The notes: generated from the sequence alone by a model not told the origin. 64,000 bases of DNA from Tumebacillus algifaecis (GCF_002243515.1 NZ_CP022657.1:3581501-3645500); one strand, 5' to 3'; shown: positions 17,841-27,107, counted from the stretch's first letter. A program made the numbers and translations.

Positions 17841-17865
17841 TTCATAACAGGAAAAAAAGACTGCC

Positions 17866-18570
17866 TCAGGCAGCCTTTTCCACTTTCTGATCGGCCAAAC
17901 CGATCAAGACGAACAGTCCGACCAGTGCCAGCAACAGCCAAAGCCACTGCAGCATGGCCAATCCAAACAACGTGTACGGATGCACCTGCAACAGAGACAA
18001 CAGCAACATTCCAGCACCGAACAGCAAAAGTGACCACGCACCGCTTCGACGCAGGGCAAAAATCCCCAACGCCACAGCCGCTTGGTACAAATTTAGCGGA
18101 TGATAGCTTTGCTCCCCGTGCGTCACCGCCCATGGCAGATTGGTCGGCGCACCTGCTACGGCATAACACAGCGAGTACACCGCAAACCCGAGCACAAACG
18201 CCCGCGCCACAACATCCCCTGCCACCCGCAACTCGAACTGATGCTTCCGCTGTTGCCAAAATCCATATCCCAGAGCGATAGCCGTCCCCCACCACTGACC
18301 AAACGGCACTTGGCCACCGACCAGTGTCAGGATCGGATGGGAAAATGACTCGACAGGTGCGTACACAAACGACAGCAGACGAGGCGTCAACACCCACACC
18401 GCGGCCATCACAAGCAGCACATCGGTCAGTTTTTCACCATCGCCACCACGCCTGATGAACATTCGCTTCGTCACGAACAAAAAAACGATAAACGCCAACA
18501 ACAGGCCGACCCACCCTGAATCATCGAATGCGATCGGCCCCAGATGCAACCCGCTTGGCAAAATGGACAT
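17866..18570 (-). CDS. Lgt-like (prolipoprotein diacylglyceryl transferase family) membrane protein
   Basis: A 234-residue polytopic membrane protein with about seven TM segments. The central motif TNLPWAVTHGEQSYHPLNLYQA resembles the Lgt stretch ending HPTQLYEA. The Lgt signature GRxGNFIN is not visible, and several invariant Lgt residues seem absent, so it is probably a paralog with altered function. The start at 18570 (MSILPSG) follows AGGAAACAG. It is 7 bases after the resA-like stop, in one operon with ccdA and the thioredoxin-like gene, suggesting a link to extracytoplasmic redox work. Confidence 0.7.
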   Translation of the reverse strand: MSILPSGLHLGPIAFDDSGWVGLLLAFIVFLFVTKRMFIRRGGDGEKLTDVLLVMAAVWVLTPRLLSFVYAPVESFSHPILTLVGGQVPFGQWWGTAIALGYGFWQQRKHQFELRVAGDVVARAFVLGFAVYSLCYAVAGAPTNLPWAVTHGEQSYHPLNLYQAAVALGIFALRRSGAWSLLLFGAGMLLLSLLQVHPYTLFGLAMLQWLWLLLALVGLFVLIGLADQKVEKAA

Positions 18571-18577
18571 CTGTTTC

Positions 18578-19153
18578 CTATTGCCCCGAGTTTGCAACCA
18601 GACGTTGCAACATGCCGTCCATCACCACTTTGTTGATCTGTCCTTTGTGGATCTCAGAGACGATGCCATTTTGGTCGATTCCATACGTCATCGGAATCGA
18701 GAACGTGCGGTACGCCTTAGCTGTCTTCTCATCGGCGTCCATCAGGCTGGGAAATGAAACACCCATCTCCTTCATAAAGGCTTTTGCCTTGTCCAGATTG
18801 TCCTGCGAGGTCAAATTGATGCCATAAAATTGCACACGATCCCCGTACTGCTTATGCACCGTTTCCAGATCGGGCATTTCATCGCGGCACGGCCCGCACC
18901 AAGACGCCCAAAAATTCAGGACGACCGGTTTGCCCTTCAGATCGGACAACTTAACCGTTTGCCCGTCGAACGTCTGCAACTCAAACGCAGGTGCCCGGTA
19001 GCCGACAACTGGCATCTCTGCCACATCGCCCGCTTTGTTCTCCGTTTCCTTGGATTCTTCTCCGGTCGAACCCTGCTGATTGCTCAGGTACGCGGCCACC
19101 GCGAGCAGAGCGATCACTGCCCCGCCGAGCACCAGTTTCATTGTGCGATTCAT
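18578..19153 (-). CDS. ResA/TlpA-type membrane-anchored thiol-disulfide oxidoreductase
   Basis: 191 residues: a single N-terminal anchor helix, a charged linker, then a thioredoxin fold of the TlpA/ResA group ([33 protein letters not shown], cis-Pro region [10 protein letters not shown]). It acts outside the membrane, reducing disulfides such as the haem-binding Cys of apocytochrome c, or in spore envelope assembly. CcdA encoded just upstream would supply electrons. The ATG at 19153 is preferred since an earlier ATG lies too close to GGAGG. Confidence 0.88.
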   Translation of the reverse strand: MNRTMKLVLGGAVIALLAVAAYLSNQQGSTGEESKETENKAGDVAEMPVVGYRAPAFELQTFDGQTVKLSDLKGKPVVLNFWASWCGPCRDEMPDLETVHKQYGDRVQFYGINLTSQDNLDKAKAFMKEMGVSFPSLMDADEKTAKAYRTFSIPMTYGIDQNGIVSEIHKGQINKVVMDGMLQRLVANSGQ

Positions 19154-19169
19154 CTTCGTCATGCCTCCT

Positions 19170-19892
19170 TTAGAAGCCGGTGAAGCCGCCGAACAGCGGA
19201 ATCAGCCATGTGGTGATTTTGGTCAGCGAGTCGGTCAGAAGCAGTACGCCCATCAAAATCATGCCGATACCGCCCACTTTCGAAATCGTCTGCGCGTACT
19301 TCATCATCCAGCGCACCGAGCCCAGCGTATAGGCCATGATCAAAAACGGAAGCGCAAAACCGATCGAGTAAAACAGCATCAAGCTCATCCCGCTCGCCGG
19401 ATTGGAAGCTGCGATCGCCAGCACCGACGCCAAAATCGGGCCGATGCAAGGTGTCCAGCCCGCCGCGAAGGAAATGCCGACGATCACCGCACCAAAGTAG
19501 CCAGCAGGGCGCCATTTCAGCCGCAACTGCTTCGTCGAGAGCAACGCGTCAATTTTGATGATGCCAGATAGAAACAAGCCCATCACGATGATCAAAATCC
19601 CACCGATCTGGCGGATCAAATCTCCATAGTTAGAAAAAAGCGCGCCGATCGTGCTAGCCGACATGCCGAGCACGATAAAGATCAGCGAAAAGCCAAGTAC
19701 AAAGAAAAAGGAATAGGTCAACGCTTTGCGCCGAACTGCCGCTTGGTTGCGGTGCTCGTACATCTCCTGATAGGAAACGCCTGTAATGTACGACAAGTAA
19801 GACGGATAAAGCGGCAGACAGCACGGGGAGACAAAAGACAACAACCCCGCAAAGAAGGCCACAATAAACGTCGGATTCGCTGCATCTAACAC
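19170..19892 (-). CDS. ccdA: CcdA-type thiol-disulfide transmembrane electron carrier
   Basis: A 240-residue six-TM DsbD/CcdA protein that moves reducing power from cytoplasmic thioredoxin to extracytoplasmic thioredoxin-like proteins. The two redox Cys regions are visible: FVSPCCLPLYPSY in TM1 and AGWTPCIGPILASV in TM4. The GTG at 19892 is preceded by GGAGGGAGTATC. First gene of ccdA-resA-like-lgt-like. Confidence 0.93.
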   Translation of the reverse strand: MLDAANPTFIVAFFAGLLSFVSPCCLPLYPSYLSYITGVSYQEMYEHRNQAAVRRKALTYSFFFVLGFSLIFIVLGMSASTIGALFSNYGDLIRQIGGILIIVMGLFLSGIIKIDALLSTKQLRLKWRPAGYFGAVIVGISFAAGWTPCIGPILASVLAIAASNPASGMSLMLFYSIGFALPFLIMAYTLGSVRWMMKYAQTISKVGGIGMILMGVLLLTDSLTKITTWLIPLFGGFTGF

Positions 19893-20039
19893 GATACTCC
19901 CTCCTTCTGGTTCAATTTCTATCATACAACACCACCTACTGCCAGCGCACGTCAGCTACCTTACAAAATCGACACTCTTGTGTCAGAACCGCATGCTCTT
20001 TTTCTACTTGTGGCAAGGTAAGACTGAGGTGATGACACC

Positions 20040-21293
20040 ATGGCATTTCTGCCACAGCTCGGTCGCTCCATCTATGTGTTGCTCGGCGGTATTTTGTTCA
20101 CCCATCTCGGTTCGTACATGCTACTGCCATTTTTCGCGATCATCCTCTCGACCGAAAAGGGACTTTCCTTAGGCAGCACCGGGCTGGTGCTTGGAGGCGG
20201 GTCGATCGCTTTTCTGGTCGGTAGTCTGCTTGGCGGCTTTCTGTCCGACCAATTCGGCCAACGGTTTACGATGGTCGGCGGACTGCTCATCCGCGGCATC
20301 GGTCTGCTCGGCTTCATCTGGGGCGGGACGTTTGCGACGCTGTTGCTCACCAACCTGATCGCTGGAATCGGCGGCGGTCTGTACGCGCCCGGTGCCAAAG
20401 CGGGCATCGCCACCTTGGCCTCAGCGGGCCTGAAGACGACCGCTTTTTCCTACCGCGGCATCGCGGCAAACATCGGCGTGACGCTGGGGCCGTTGCTCGG
20501 AACTTATCTACATACGCGAAGTTCTACCGTGTTGTTTGGCGGAGCGGCCCTGGTCTATTTTGTGCTCGCCCTCTTGCATCTGGTGTTGCTCAAACGCGAT
20601 TGTGTCGGGGAAGATTGTCCGAAAGTGGACCGACATGGCATTCGACAGATCGTGACCGACCGACCATTCCTGTCCTTCTCCTTCGTGACGATCTTCGTCT
20701 GGGCGCTGTTCACCCAATACTCTCTATCGTTGCCTTTGCGGGCTGGGCAGATCGAAAGCGCACGCAACATCGGATTGATTTTTACCGCATCGGCCATGCT
20801 GGTGATCCTGTTGCAAGGATCGGTGACGCGATTTTTCACCAAGTATCTGCATCCATTGAGCGCGATGGCGATGGGGATGGTGCTGATCGGCACGGGGCTT
20901 GGGTCGGTCGCCTTTTCCACTTCCTTTTGGCATTTGGTGGCGAGCGCTGTGGTGATCACGTTCGGTCAGATGTTTGTGATGCCGACCTCCGATACGATCG
21001 TCGCCGATCTGGCCAAACCGGAGCAGATCGGCAGTTATTTCGGAGTGGCAGCATTCGTCTTTGGTGCGGGGGAAGCGATCGGCAACATCGCTGGCGGCCA
21101 GTTGATGCAGCGAGCAGTCGCGATCGACTATCTGGCGCTGCCTTGGTTGCTCTATGGGGCGCTCGGACTGCTGCTCAGCGCTGTTTATGTGCTGCTTCGC
21201 CGCTGGCAGGCGCTCGCCAAACCGCTGACCCTTGAAAACGAAGCGCGGGTAGAGCACTCCAGTCGCCCCCTTCGCTCGAAGCAAAAAACATAA
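20040..21293 (+). CDS. MFS transporter (DHA1-like drug/metabolite efflux)
   Basis: 417 residues with 12 predicted TM segments. The loop 2-3 MFS motif is visible as GGFLSDQFGQRFTMVGG, and GIGGGLYAPGAKAGIATL lies in TM4-5. A Cys-containing central loop (KRDCVGEDC) separates the halves. Start after GAGGTGATGACACC. It stands alone, divergent from ccdA and with its own terminator. Substrate unknown; the DHA1 layout suggests proton-driven export. Confidence 0.85.
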   Translation: MAFLPQLGRSIYVLLGGILFTHLGSYMLLPFFAIILSTEKGLSLGSTGLVLGGGSIAFLVGSLLGGFLSDQFGQRFTMVGGLLIRGIGLLGFIWGGTFATLLLTNLIAGIGGGLYAPGAKAGIATLASAGLKTTAFSYRGIAANIGVTLGPLLGTYLHTRSSTVLFGGAALVYFVLALLHLVLLKRDCVGEDCPKVDRHGIRQIVTDRPFLSFSFVTIFVWALFTQYSLSLPLRAGQIESARNIGLIFTASAMLVILLQGSVTRFFTKYLHPLSAMAMGMVLIGTGLGSVAFSTSFWHLVASAVVITFGQMFVMPTSDTIVADLAKPEQIGSYFGVAAFVFGAGEAIGNIAGGQLMQRAVAIDYLALPWLLYGALGLLLSAVYVLLRRWQALAKPLTLENEARVEHSSRPLRSKQKT

Positions 21294-21298
21294 CGCGA

Positions 21299-21329
21299 AT
21301 GGCACAGTCCGAATATTTCGACTGTGCCA
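21299..21329 (+). terminator. Intrinsic terminator between two MFS genes
   Basis: ATGGCACAGTC/GACTGTGCCAT stem and T-rich tail. Confidence 0.8.
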
Positions 21330-21372
21330 TTTATTTCAATCGTGGTATGCTGAAATAAAAAAGGAGTGCACC

Positions 21373-22563
21373 ATGAATCCGACTCGTCTGCTTGTATTGT
21401 TCTTAGCGATCAATGTGATCAACTATGTGGACCGCCAAGTGCTGTCTGGTGTTTTTCCATTGTTAAAAGAACACTTCCTGCTGTCCGACACAGCGCTTGG
21501 CTTGCTTGGCTCGGCCTTTATGATCACTTATTCTCTTACTTCCGTCCCCTTTGGCGCCTGGTCGGACCGTTGGAAACCGCACAAAGTTGCGGCGATCGGC
21601 GTGGCCATCTGGAGCATCGCGACCGTCTCGACGGCACTGGCTTGGTCGTTTGCCACGCTGTTCGTGTTCCGTGCGCTGGTCGGCATCGGCGAAGCGGCCT
21701 ATGTCTCGACAGCAGGCACGATCCTCTCCAACGCCTACCCAGAGCGCAAGCGTTCGGCCACACTCGGCATTTTCAACCTCGGGATGCCGATCGGCGGCGC
21801 GCTGGGCGTTGTGCTCGGCGGCTGGCTTGGCGTCAACTTCGGCTGGCAGTGGGCCTTTTTCATCGTCGGGGTGCCTGGCCTGATCCTCGCGTACATGGCT
21901 TGGCGTCTGCCTTTGCAACAACAGCCGACAGCAAAAGATCGCCAGAAGTTCCGGCTCAGCGAACTGTTACAGCTTTTGAAAAACAAGCCTTACCTTTACA
22001 CCTGTCTCGGCTATGCCGGCATCTCCTTCGCTTTTGGGGCAATCGTCCTTTTCGTACCGACCTTCTTTGAGCGTTCGTTCGGCTATTCCTTGGAAAAAGC
22101 GACGTTGCTCTCCGGGGGTCTACAGGTCGGAGCCGGGTTGCTCGGAGCACCGATCGGCGGTCTAGTCGCCGACTTCTGGCAAAAACGCAACAGACGCGGA
22201 CGCGCTTATACGCTGGTGCTGTCGATGTTGCTCTCCGCTATCTTTTTGTGGATCGGGCTTTTTATGGAAAGCTTTGTCGCCTTCTTCCTCTCCGCGTTCT
22301 TCATGCTGTGGCATGTCGGCGTGGCGAGCGCCTTGGTCTTTGACGTGACAGAAAAGGCGGTTTGGAATACGGCAGCCGCGCTGGCGATGTTCCTGATGCA
22401 TTTTCTCGGCGACATTCCAAGTCCGGTCATCGTCGGGTTCATTTCCGACAAAACGTCGCTGTTCACCGCTTTCTCGCTGTTGCCGCTCTCCATGATTTTG
22501 GCCTCGTTCTTCTTCTTAAAAGCGGCATCCCATTTGTCCAATCGCCCGTCCCTTTCGAAGTAA
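21373..22563 (+). CDS. MFS transporter of the Spinster-like group
   Basis: 396 residues with 12 TM segments. The N-terminal INYVDRQVLSGVFPLLKEHF is typical of Spinster-type and sugar-phosphate-like MFS carriers (D-R pair in TM1), followed by SVPFGAWSDRW and RALVGIGEAAYVSTAGTI. AAAAAGGAG precedes the ATG. Substrate unknown (lipid, sugar acid or sphingosine-like are the known types). Confidence 0.85.
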   Translation: MNPTRLLVLFLAINVINYVDRQVLSGVFPLLKEHFLLSDTALGLLGSAFMITYSLTSVPFGAWSDRWKPHKVAAIGVAIWSIATVSTALAWSFATLFVFRALVGIGEAAYVSTAGTILSNAYPERKRSATLGIFNLGMPIGGALGVVLGGWLGVNFGWQWAFFIVGVPGLILAYMAWRLPLQQQPTAKDRQKFRLSELLQLLKNKPYLYTCLGYAGISFAFGAIVLFVPTFFERSFGYSLEKATLLSGGLQVGAGLLGAPIGGLVADFWQKRNRRGRAYTLVLSMLLSAIFLWIGLFMESFVAFFLSAFFMLWHVGVASALVFDVTEKAVWNTAAALAMFLMHFLGDIPSPVIVGFISDKTSLFTAFSLLPLSMILASFFFLKAASHLSNRPSLSK

Positions 22564-22585
22564 ACCAACTCCTCGCGAGTTGGTT
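22563..22585 (+). terminator. Intrinsic terminator of the Spinster-like MFS gene
   Basis: AACCAACTC/GAGTTGGTT stem directly at the stop codon, then seven T. Confidence 0.85.
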
Positions 22586-22596
22586 TTTTTATGCAA

Positions 22597-22624
22597 AAAG
22601 ATCACCTGCCAACAGGTGATCTTT
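22597..22624 (-). terminator. Intrinsic terminator of plsY
   Basis: AAAGATCACCTG/CAGGTGATCTTT stem with a T-run on the minus strand. Confidence 0.8.
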
Positions 22625-22633
22625 CTTCTGCTC

Positions 22634-23341
22634 TTATCTCGATTCCCAGACCACGAAGGCCAGCAAAATCATGATCATCGTGATCCAATACGATAATTTC
22701 ACCCATTCCTGCTTTTCAGCAGACAGACGCTGGAGGGTCACTTCATGAATCGGCTTGGTGATTTTCGGCTCATTTTTCAGATACATGCGTTCCCAGTTCG
22801 GCAAATGGCGATACAACACGCCCGCCACCATCAAAAAGAACGCGATCTGCTCGGAGAAGATTTGCGGTGTGAACAGGAAGCACAACAGCGCTCCCACGAT
22901 CACGATCGTGGTCGCTACGATGATATAGCGTGTGATCAAGACCAAGACCACATAGCTCCCGAAGGCGACCAACAGCGGAATCGGTTGTAAGAAAAGCAAG
23001 GCGCCACCGGCTGTTGCCAGCGCTTTCCCGCCGCGAAACTTGGTGAACATCGAAGAAACATGTCCAAGCACCGTGCCCGTTGCTGTCCAAAAGGCGAGCG
23101 TTGGGTCGCCCGTCACCCAATCGGCCAACATGGTTGGCAGGAATCCTTTCAGCAAGTCGAGCACCAGCACGACCGCCGCCGCTCGTTTACCGAACAAGGT
23201 CAGCGTGTTCGTCGCGCCAGGATTGCCACTGCCCTGTTCAAAGATGTTCCCTCCTCTGCGACGCCCAAGCAGATACGCAAACGGTATCGAACCCACAACA
23301 TACCCAAAGAGAAGAGCAATCAAAGTAGAAAAGATCATCAT
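22634..23341 (-). CDS. plsY: Acyl-phosphate:glycerol-3-phosphate acyltransferase
   Basis: A 235-residue integral membrane enzyme that makes lysophosphatidate from acyl-phosphate and glycerol-3-P, the first step of phospholipid synthesis. All three PlsY motifs are visible: GSIPFAYLLGRRRGGNIFEQ, GSGNPGATNTL, and GHVSSMFTKFRGGKALAT. A C-terminal extension of about 30 residues ends in another hydrophobic helix. ATG at 23341 after GAGGTGA. Confidence 0.94.
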   Translation of the reverse strand: MMIFSTLIALLFGYVVGSIPFAYLLGRRRGGNIFEQGSGNPGATNTLTLFGKRAAAVVLVLDLLKGFLPTMLADWVTGDPTLAFWTATGTVLGHVSSMFTKFRGGKALATAGGALLFLQPIPLLVAFGSYVVLVLITRYIIVATTIVIVGALLCFLFTPQIFSEQIAFFLMVAGVLYRHLPNWERMYLKNEPKITKPIHEVTLQRLSAEKQEWVKLSYWITMIMILLAFVVWESR

Positions 23342-23494
23342 GACTATCACCTCAAATACAAACTAGGTATAATTTTACAAATAATGAATGTTGAACAAGC
23401 AGGAGAAGAGTCTGCCACATTCACAGCCTCATCTCCTGCAACATGTGATCAGTATGACTTGCATCATCGCGAAAAGGTGGTCCTTGCCGCACCC

Positions 23495-24304
23495 TCAGCG
23501 CATTCCCAACTCCTGCATCACTTTGACCACCCGATCCGGGTAGTCGCTGCAGATGCCATCGACGCCCCATTTGAGGAGGCGATGGATGTCCGCTTCCTCG
23601 TTGATCGTCCAAACGTGCACCTTCACGCCGTGTCGATGGGCGATTTCAATCATTTTCGGCGTCACAACGCGTACACCATAGCCTTGCTCCGGCACTTGAA
23701 ACGCATCGACAGGCGGCTTGTAAAACTTGTGCAACCCGGTTCGCCAGTAGCAGATAAATTCCACCATGTCCCGCGTGTTCGCTCCGGTCGCGATGCGCGA
23801 CGAAGCCAGGCGACGAAAGCGTTTCATCGTGCTGGTGTGAAACGACGCGATCAGCACTCGATCTTTGGCCTGGCAAGCATTGATCGTTTCGACCAGCGCC
23901 GCTTCCATCGGCGGCGTGGTCTGCTTGATGTCCATGTTGACACGCATCGTCGGAAACTCTTTTAACACCTCTTCAAGCGTCGGGATCGTCACACCTTTTC
24001 CCCGGAACGGGAAGGTCTGCCCCCCGTCTGGCGTAAACTTGTACCCGAAATCGATTTCCCGCAGCTCGGCGAGCGTTTTGTATTTGATAAACCCGGTGCC
24101 GTTCGTCAACCGATCCACCGTGTCGTCATGACTGACGACCACATAACCGTCTTTTGTCATGTGCACGTCCGTCTCAAACGCATCGGCTCCCATCTCCACG
24201 GCGAGGCGAAATGCCTCCATCGTGTTCGACGGCGCATAGGCGGATGCCCCTTGATGGGCGAGCACCATCGGCCGCGGTAGGTTCAAATAAGGCTTGACCC
24301 CCAT
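23495..24304 (-). CDS. Glycerophosphodiester phosphodiesterase family protein
   Basis: A 269-residue TIM-barrel protein of the GDPD family, which hydrolyses glycerophosphodiesters to glycerol-3-P and alcohol. Catalytic and metal positions: AFETDVHMTKDG (Glu and Asp) and VSHDDTVDR (His) are intact. The N-terminal signature normally HRG...PENT reads AHQGASAYAPSNT, so the Arg and the Glu metal ligand are replaced by Gln and Ser. It is cytoplasmic (no signal). Activity is therefore uncertain, although family membership is clear. Confidence 0.88.
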   Translation of the reverse strand: MGVKPYLNLPRPMVLAHQGASAYAPSNTMEAFRLAVEMGADAFETDVHMTKDGYVVVSHDDTVDRLTNGTGFIKYKTLAELREIDFGYKFTPDGGQTFPFRGKGVTIPTLEEVLKEFPTMRVNMDIKQTTPPMEAALVETINACQAKDRVLIASFHTSTMKRFRRLASSRIATGANTRDMVEFICYWRTGLHKFYKPPVDAFQVPEQGYGVRVVTPKMIEIAHRHGVKVHVWTINEEADIHRLLKWGVDGICSDYPDRVVKVMQELGMR

Positions 24305-24331
24305 ACCTCTCCCCCATTTTCGATTACTGCG

Positions 24332-24973
24332 TTACTGCTTATGCTCGTTGAAACCTAAGGCTTGAAAAATCTGCTGTCGCCTGTGTTCGAACGCTTCGGC
24401 CGACAGCACCGGCTCCAGATCGGTGTCGGTGATCGGCTTTTGCAAGGTCAACCACGATTTGCATCCGAGATACTCAGGTGCAACGTGGACCTGTTTGGGT
24501 GTGGTCAGTTTGTAGGCGCGCACGGTCAGGATATGCAAAGGCTTGTCGTTTCTCCACTGCAAACGTTCAGAGGCATAATTATGTGTCAGGATATGAAACG
24601 GGTCAAGCTTTTTCAAATCGTCCTCCGAATGCAGCGTGATGTCATCGACAACATGTGCCGCATGCGTGATCCAGACCGCTTTGGGCGGCAGTTCGATCCC
24701 TTCCATCGTTTGCTCCACTCGCTCCTGATACTCCGGCTTGATCAGTTGCGCTCTCTGATGCTCATAGGTTGGATAGAGGTAGAAAGAAGTTTCCTCCAAG
24801 CGGAACTCCCGCGTTTCTTCAGTAATCCCGCCTTTGCGCAGCAGGACGAGCTGCTCCCCGTTGGCGATCGCGTCGATGCAGACCGCCCACTCCTTCAGCG
24901 CCACCTCTTTGATCGGCAAATGCGGGCTGTGCAGTTCCAGCGAAAACGAACGAAATCCGATGCCCACTTCCAC
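24332..24973 (-). CDS. DUF1802 family protein
   Basis: 213 residues. The family pattern is clear: ALKEWAVCIDAIANGEQLVLLRKGGI near the N-terminus, FYLYPTYEHQRAQLIK, and ALKPV-like later strands. Function unknown; DUF1802 proteins are cytoplasmic. A GTG start at 24973 fits GAGAGGAG and begins 2 bases after the DedA stop codon, so translation is coupled. The longer frame to 25006 would overlap dedA. Confidence 0.85.
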   Translation of the reverse strand: MEVGIGFRSFSLELHSPHLPIKEVALKEWAVCIDAIANGEQLVLLRKGGITEETREFRLEETSFYLYPTYEHQRAQLIKPEYQERVEQTMEGIELPPKAVWITHAAHVVDDITLHSEDDLKKLDPFHILTHNYASERLQWRNDKPLHILTVRAYKLTTPKQVHVAPEYLGCKSWLTLQKPITDTDLEPVLSAEAFEHRRQQIFQALGFNEHKQ

Positions 24974-24974
24974 A

Positions 24975-25613
24975 TCACTCCTCTCGATCCACACGTTTTT
25001 CATCAACTACGAGTCGGTTGTCCTTTCTCTTTTGGCGACGACTGCTGACGATGCGCCAGACGAGCGGCGTGACAAAGGAAACGACGACCACCACAAGCAC
25101 CCAGAACCGATACGGATAGAGCATTCGTTCCAAATGATTCAGTTGATTGCTGAACAATTGCCCGATCAGCAAAAACGTCACCGTCCAAAACAAAGCGCCT
25201 AAATAGGCGAACGGCGCGAAAATGCGAAACTTCATCTGGCCGACCCCGGCACTTAAAGCGGTCAGGTGACGAACCCCAGGCACAAAGTAACCAAAAAACA
25301 GGGCAAGTCCCCCGAAACGTTCCATGTAGTGTTCCACACGAAGCAGTCGCTCTTCCGTCAAGTGCAAAAAGCGACCAAACCTTGCGACCACCGATTTCCC
25401 CAACAGCCGCCCGATCAAAAACGACAGCGTGATACCAAGCGAACTGCCCAAGAAAGCGGCCAGCAACGCTCCGGCAAAATGCATACGCCCCTGTGCGATC
25501 TGGTAGCCTGTAAAGGTCAACAGCGTCTCATCAGGCAGCGGAAGACCAACAATCCCAAGCATGAGCAGTCCAAACAGACCCACATATCCATACTGATCGA
25601 GTATGGCAAGCAT
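24975..25613 (-). CDS. DedA family membrane protein
   Basis: A 212-residue protein of the DedA/VTT superfamily (undecaprenyl-phosphate or phospholipid flippase-like). Typical segments: GIVGLPLPDETLLTFTGYQIAQG (re-entrant loop), GRFLHLTEERLLRVEHYMERFGG, FFGYFVPGVRHLTALSAGVGQM with the conserved Arg. About five membrane segments and a basic C-terminal tail. The binding site before the ATG is weak. Confidence 0.9.
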   Translation of the reverse strand: MLAILDQYGYVGLFGLLMLGIVGLPLPDETLLTFTGYQIAQGRMHFAGALLAAFLGSSLGITLSFLIGRLLGKSVVARFGRFLHLTEERLLRVEHYMERFGGLALFFGYFVPGVRHLTALSAGVGQMKFRIFAPFAYLGALFWTVTFLLIGQLFSNQLNHLERMLYPYRFWVLVVVVVSFVTPLVWRIVSSRRQKRKDNRLVVDEKRVDREE

Positions 25614-25727
25614 CCCGTGATCGATAACTCATCCCCCCATCCCTAGAAAAAAGAACTGCTTCTCACAGATTATTCTGTGCTATAGTAGACTAAACATTTC
25701 GCAACCCGAAGGAGATGGGAAGGACCG

Positions 25728-26966
25728 ATGAAACTCATAGAAGGTCTCCCTCGCTGGTCTACGCCGATCTGGGCGTTACAACTGACCATTTTTTTCTCAA
25801 ATTTAGGCTTCTTTATGATCGTACCATTGCTTGGCACACATTTCACTGATAATTTAGGTCTGACCGCTACTGTCGCTGGCACGATGCTCGGTGCGAGGAT
25901 CTTGGCGCAGCAAAGTTCGATGCTGTTCGGCGGGTTCCTCGCCGACCGATTTGGTTACCGCGAAATGATGCTTCTCGGCTCGCTGATCCGCGCTTTGGGC
26001 TTTGTCCTGTTTGGGGTGCTCGAGTCGGTGCCGGGCATCCTGCTCGCCTCGTTCTTTTCCGGTGCAGGCGGTGCGCTGATCTTCCCGGCCAATCAGGCCG
26101 CCTTTGTTGCACTCACCAAACCGGAGAACCGCAAAGAGCTGTTCGACTGGCGCAACATCATCGGCAATGCCGGCATGACGCTTGGCCCGGTCGCCGGGGT
26201 GATGCTGATCGGCCTCTCGTTTCAGATGGTCAGCTTCGTGGCGGCTGCGATGTTTCTGATCCTCGGCCTGCTCGCTTATCTACTGGTTCCGAAGCTTCAG
26301 ACCGAATCGCAAGCCGAACAAAGCCTGTTCAAAAGCGTGCGCACGATCATCCAAAACCGTACGTTTTTGTGGCTGCTGTTTTGGATGATGGGGCTGAATA
26401 TGCTGTTTCAACAACTTTATATGACCGTTCCGTATATCGCCAAAGCGCACGGTGAAGCAAGCCTGGTCTTCTGGCTGTTCACGCTCGTCTCGCTGCAAGT
26501 GATCTTCCTGCAACTGCCCGTCTCGCGCTGGTTGAAAAACCGCAACTGGACACAGCTGCGGATCATCGCCTTTGGCGTGTTGATCAATGGATTGGGTTTT
26601 GCCCCGCTGATGTTCGATGTCAACCTGTGGACATTGCTCGTCGTCACCACCGGAATCGCGTTCGGCCAATTGATCGTCAACCCTACGTTTCAAGTGTTCA
26701 CAACCGAAATTGCCGAAAAAGCGTTGGTCGCTTCCTATTTCGGCTTCTCCGGCCTCTCCTTGGCCGTTGGCGGCTCATTTGGCAATACGTTTGGAGGTTT
26801 CTTACTGGACGCCGCAGCCAAAACGAATCTACCCTGGCTGCCGTGGCTGGTACTGACCGCGATCGGCGTGGTCTGTGCGCTCGGCATCCTGAGAACGGAA
26901 GCCCGAAAATCGACCGTCCACGCTCACTCGGGAAGCAACGTGTCGAACCAAACGCCGGCCAAGTAG
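25728..26966 (+). CDS. MFS transporter (DHA1-like)
   Basis: 412 residues, 12 TM segments. The MFS motif appears as GGFLADRFGYREMMLLGSLIR, with TKPENRKELFDWRNIIGNAGMTLGPVAG in loops 4-5 as in MdtH/YfkF-like multidrug exporters. AAGGAGATGGGAAGGACCG precedes the ATG. Its 3' end overlaps a convergent 31-codon gene. Substrate unknown. Confidence 0.85.
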   Translation: MKLIEGLPRWSTPIWALQLTIFFSNLGFFMIVPLLGTHFTDNLGLTATVAGTMLGARILAQQSSMLFGGFLADRFGYREMMLLGSLIRALGFVLFGVLESVPGILLASFFSGAGGALIFPANQAAFVALTKPENRKELFDWRNIIGNAGMTLGPVAGVMLIGLSFQMVSFVAAAMFLILGLLAYLLVPKLQTESQAEQSLFKSVRTIIQNRTFLWLLFWMMGLNMLFQQLYMTVPYIAKAHGEASLVFWLFTLVSLQVIFLQLPVSRWLKNRNWTQLRIIAFGVLINGLGFAPLMFDVNLWTLLVVTTGIAFGQLIVNPTFQVFTTEIAEKALVASYFGFSGLSLAVGGSFGNTFGGFLLDAAAKTNLPWLPWLVLTAIGVVCALGILRTEARKSTVHAHSGSNVSNQTPAK

Positions 26967-27019
26967 ATCAGCAAGACCGAAACGACGGAGAGCACGATGA
27001 CCATCAGAAACTGGCGCAT
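26924..27019 (-). CDS. 31-residue single-TM small membrane protein
   Basis: MRQFLMVIVLSVVSVLLIYL followed by AGVWFDTLLPE: one hydrophobic helix, then a short acidic tail. An excellent AAAGGAGG sits 8 bases before the ATG. It is convergent with the MFS gene and overlaps its last 43 bases. The combination of a strong binding site and a full TM helix supports a real gene. Function unknown. Confidence 0.6.
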   Translation of the reverse strand: MRQFLMVIVLSVVSVLLIYLAGVWFDTLLPE

Positions 27020-27053
27020 CTCAAGTCCTCCTTTCCCAATCGACAAGCAAGAG

Positions 27054-27086
27054 AAAAAGCATGCAGAGGCTCTGCATGCTTTTTTA
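27054..27086. terminator. Bidirectional terminator
   Basis: AAAAAGCATGCAGAG/CTCTGCATGCTTTTT, a perfect stem with T-runs on both sides. It can serve the MFS gene on the plus strand and the 27108-27497 gene on the minus strand. Confidence 0.85.
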
Positions 27087-27107
27087 GAGTTCCCACATTT
27101 TGCTTTT

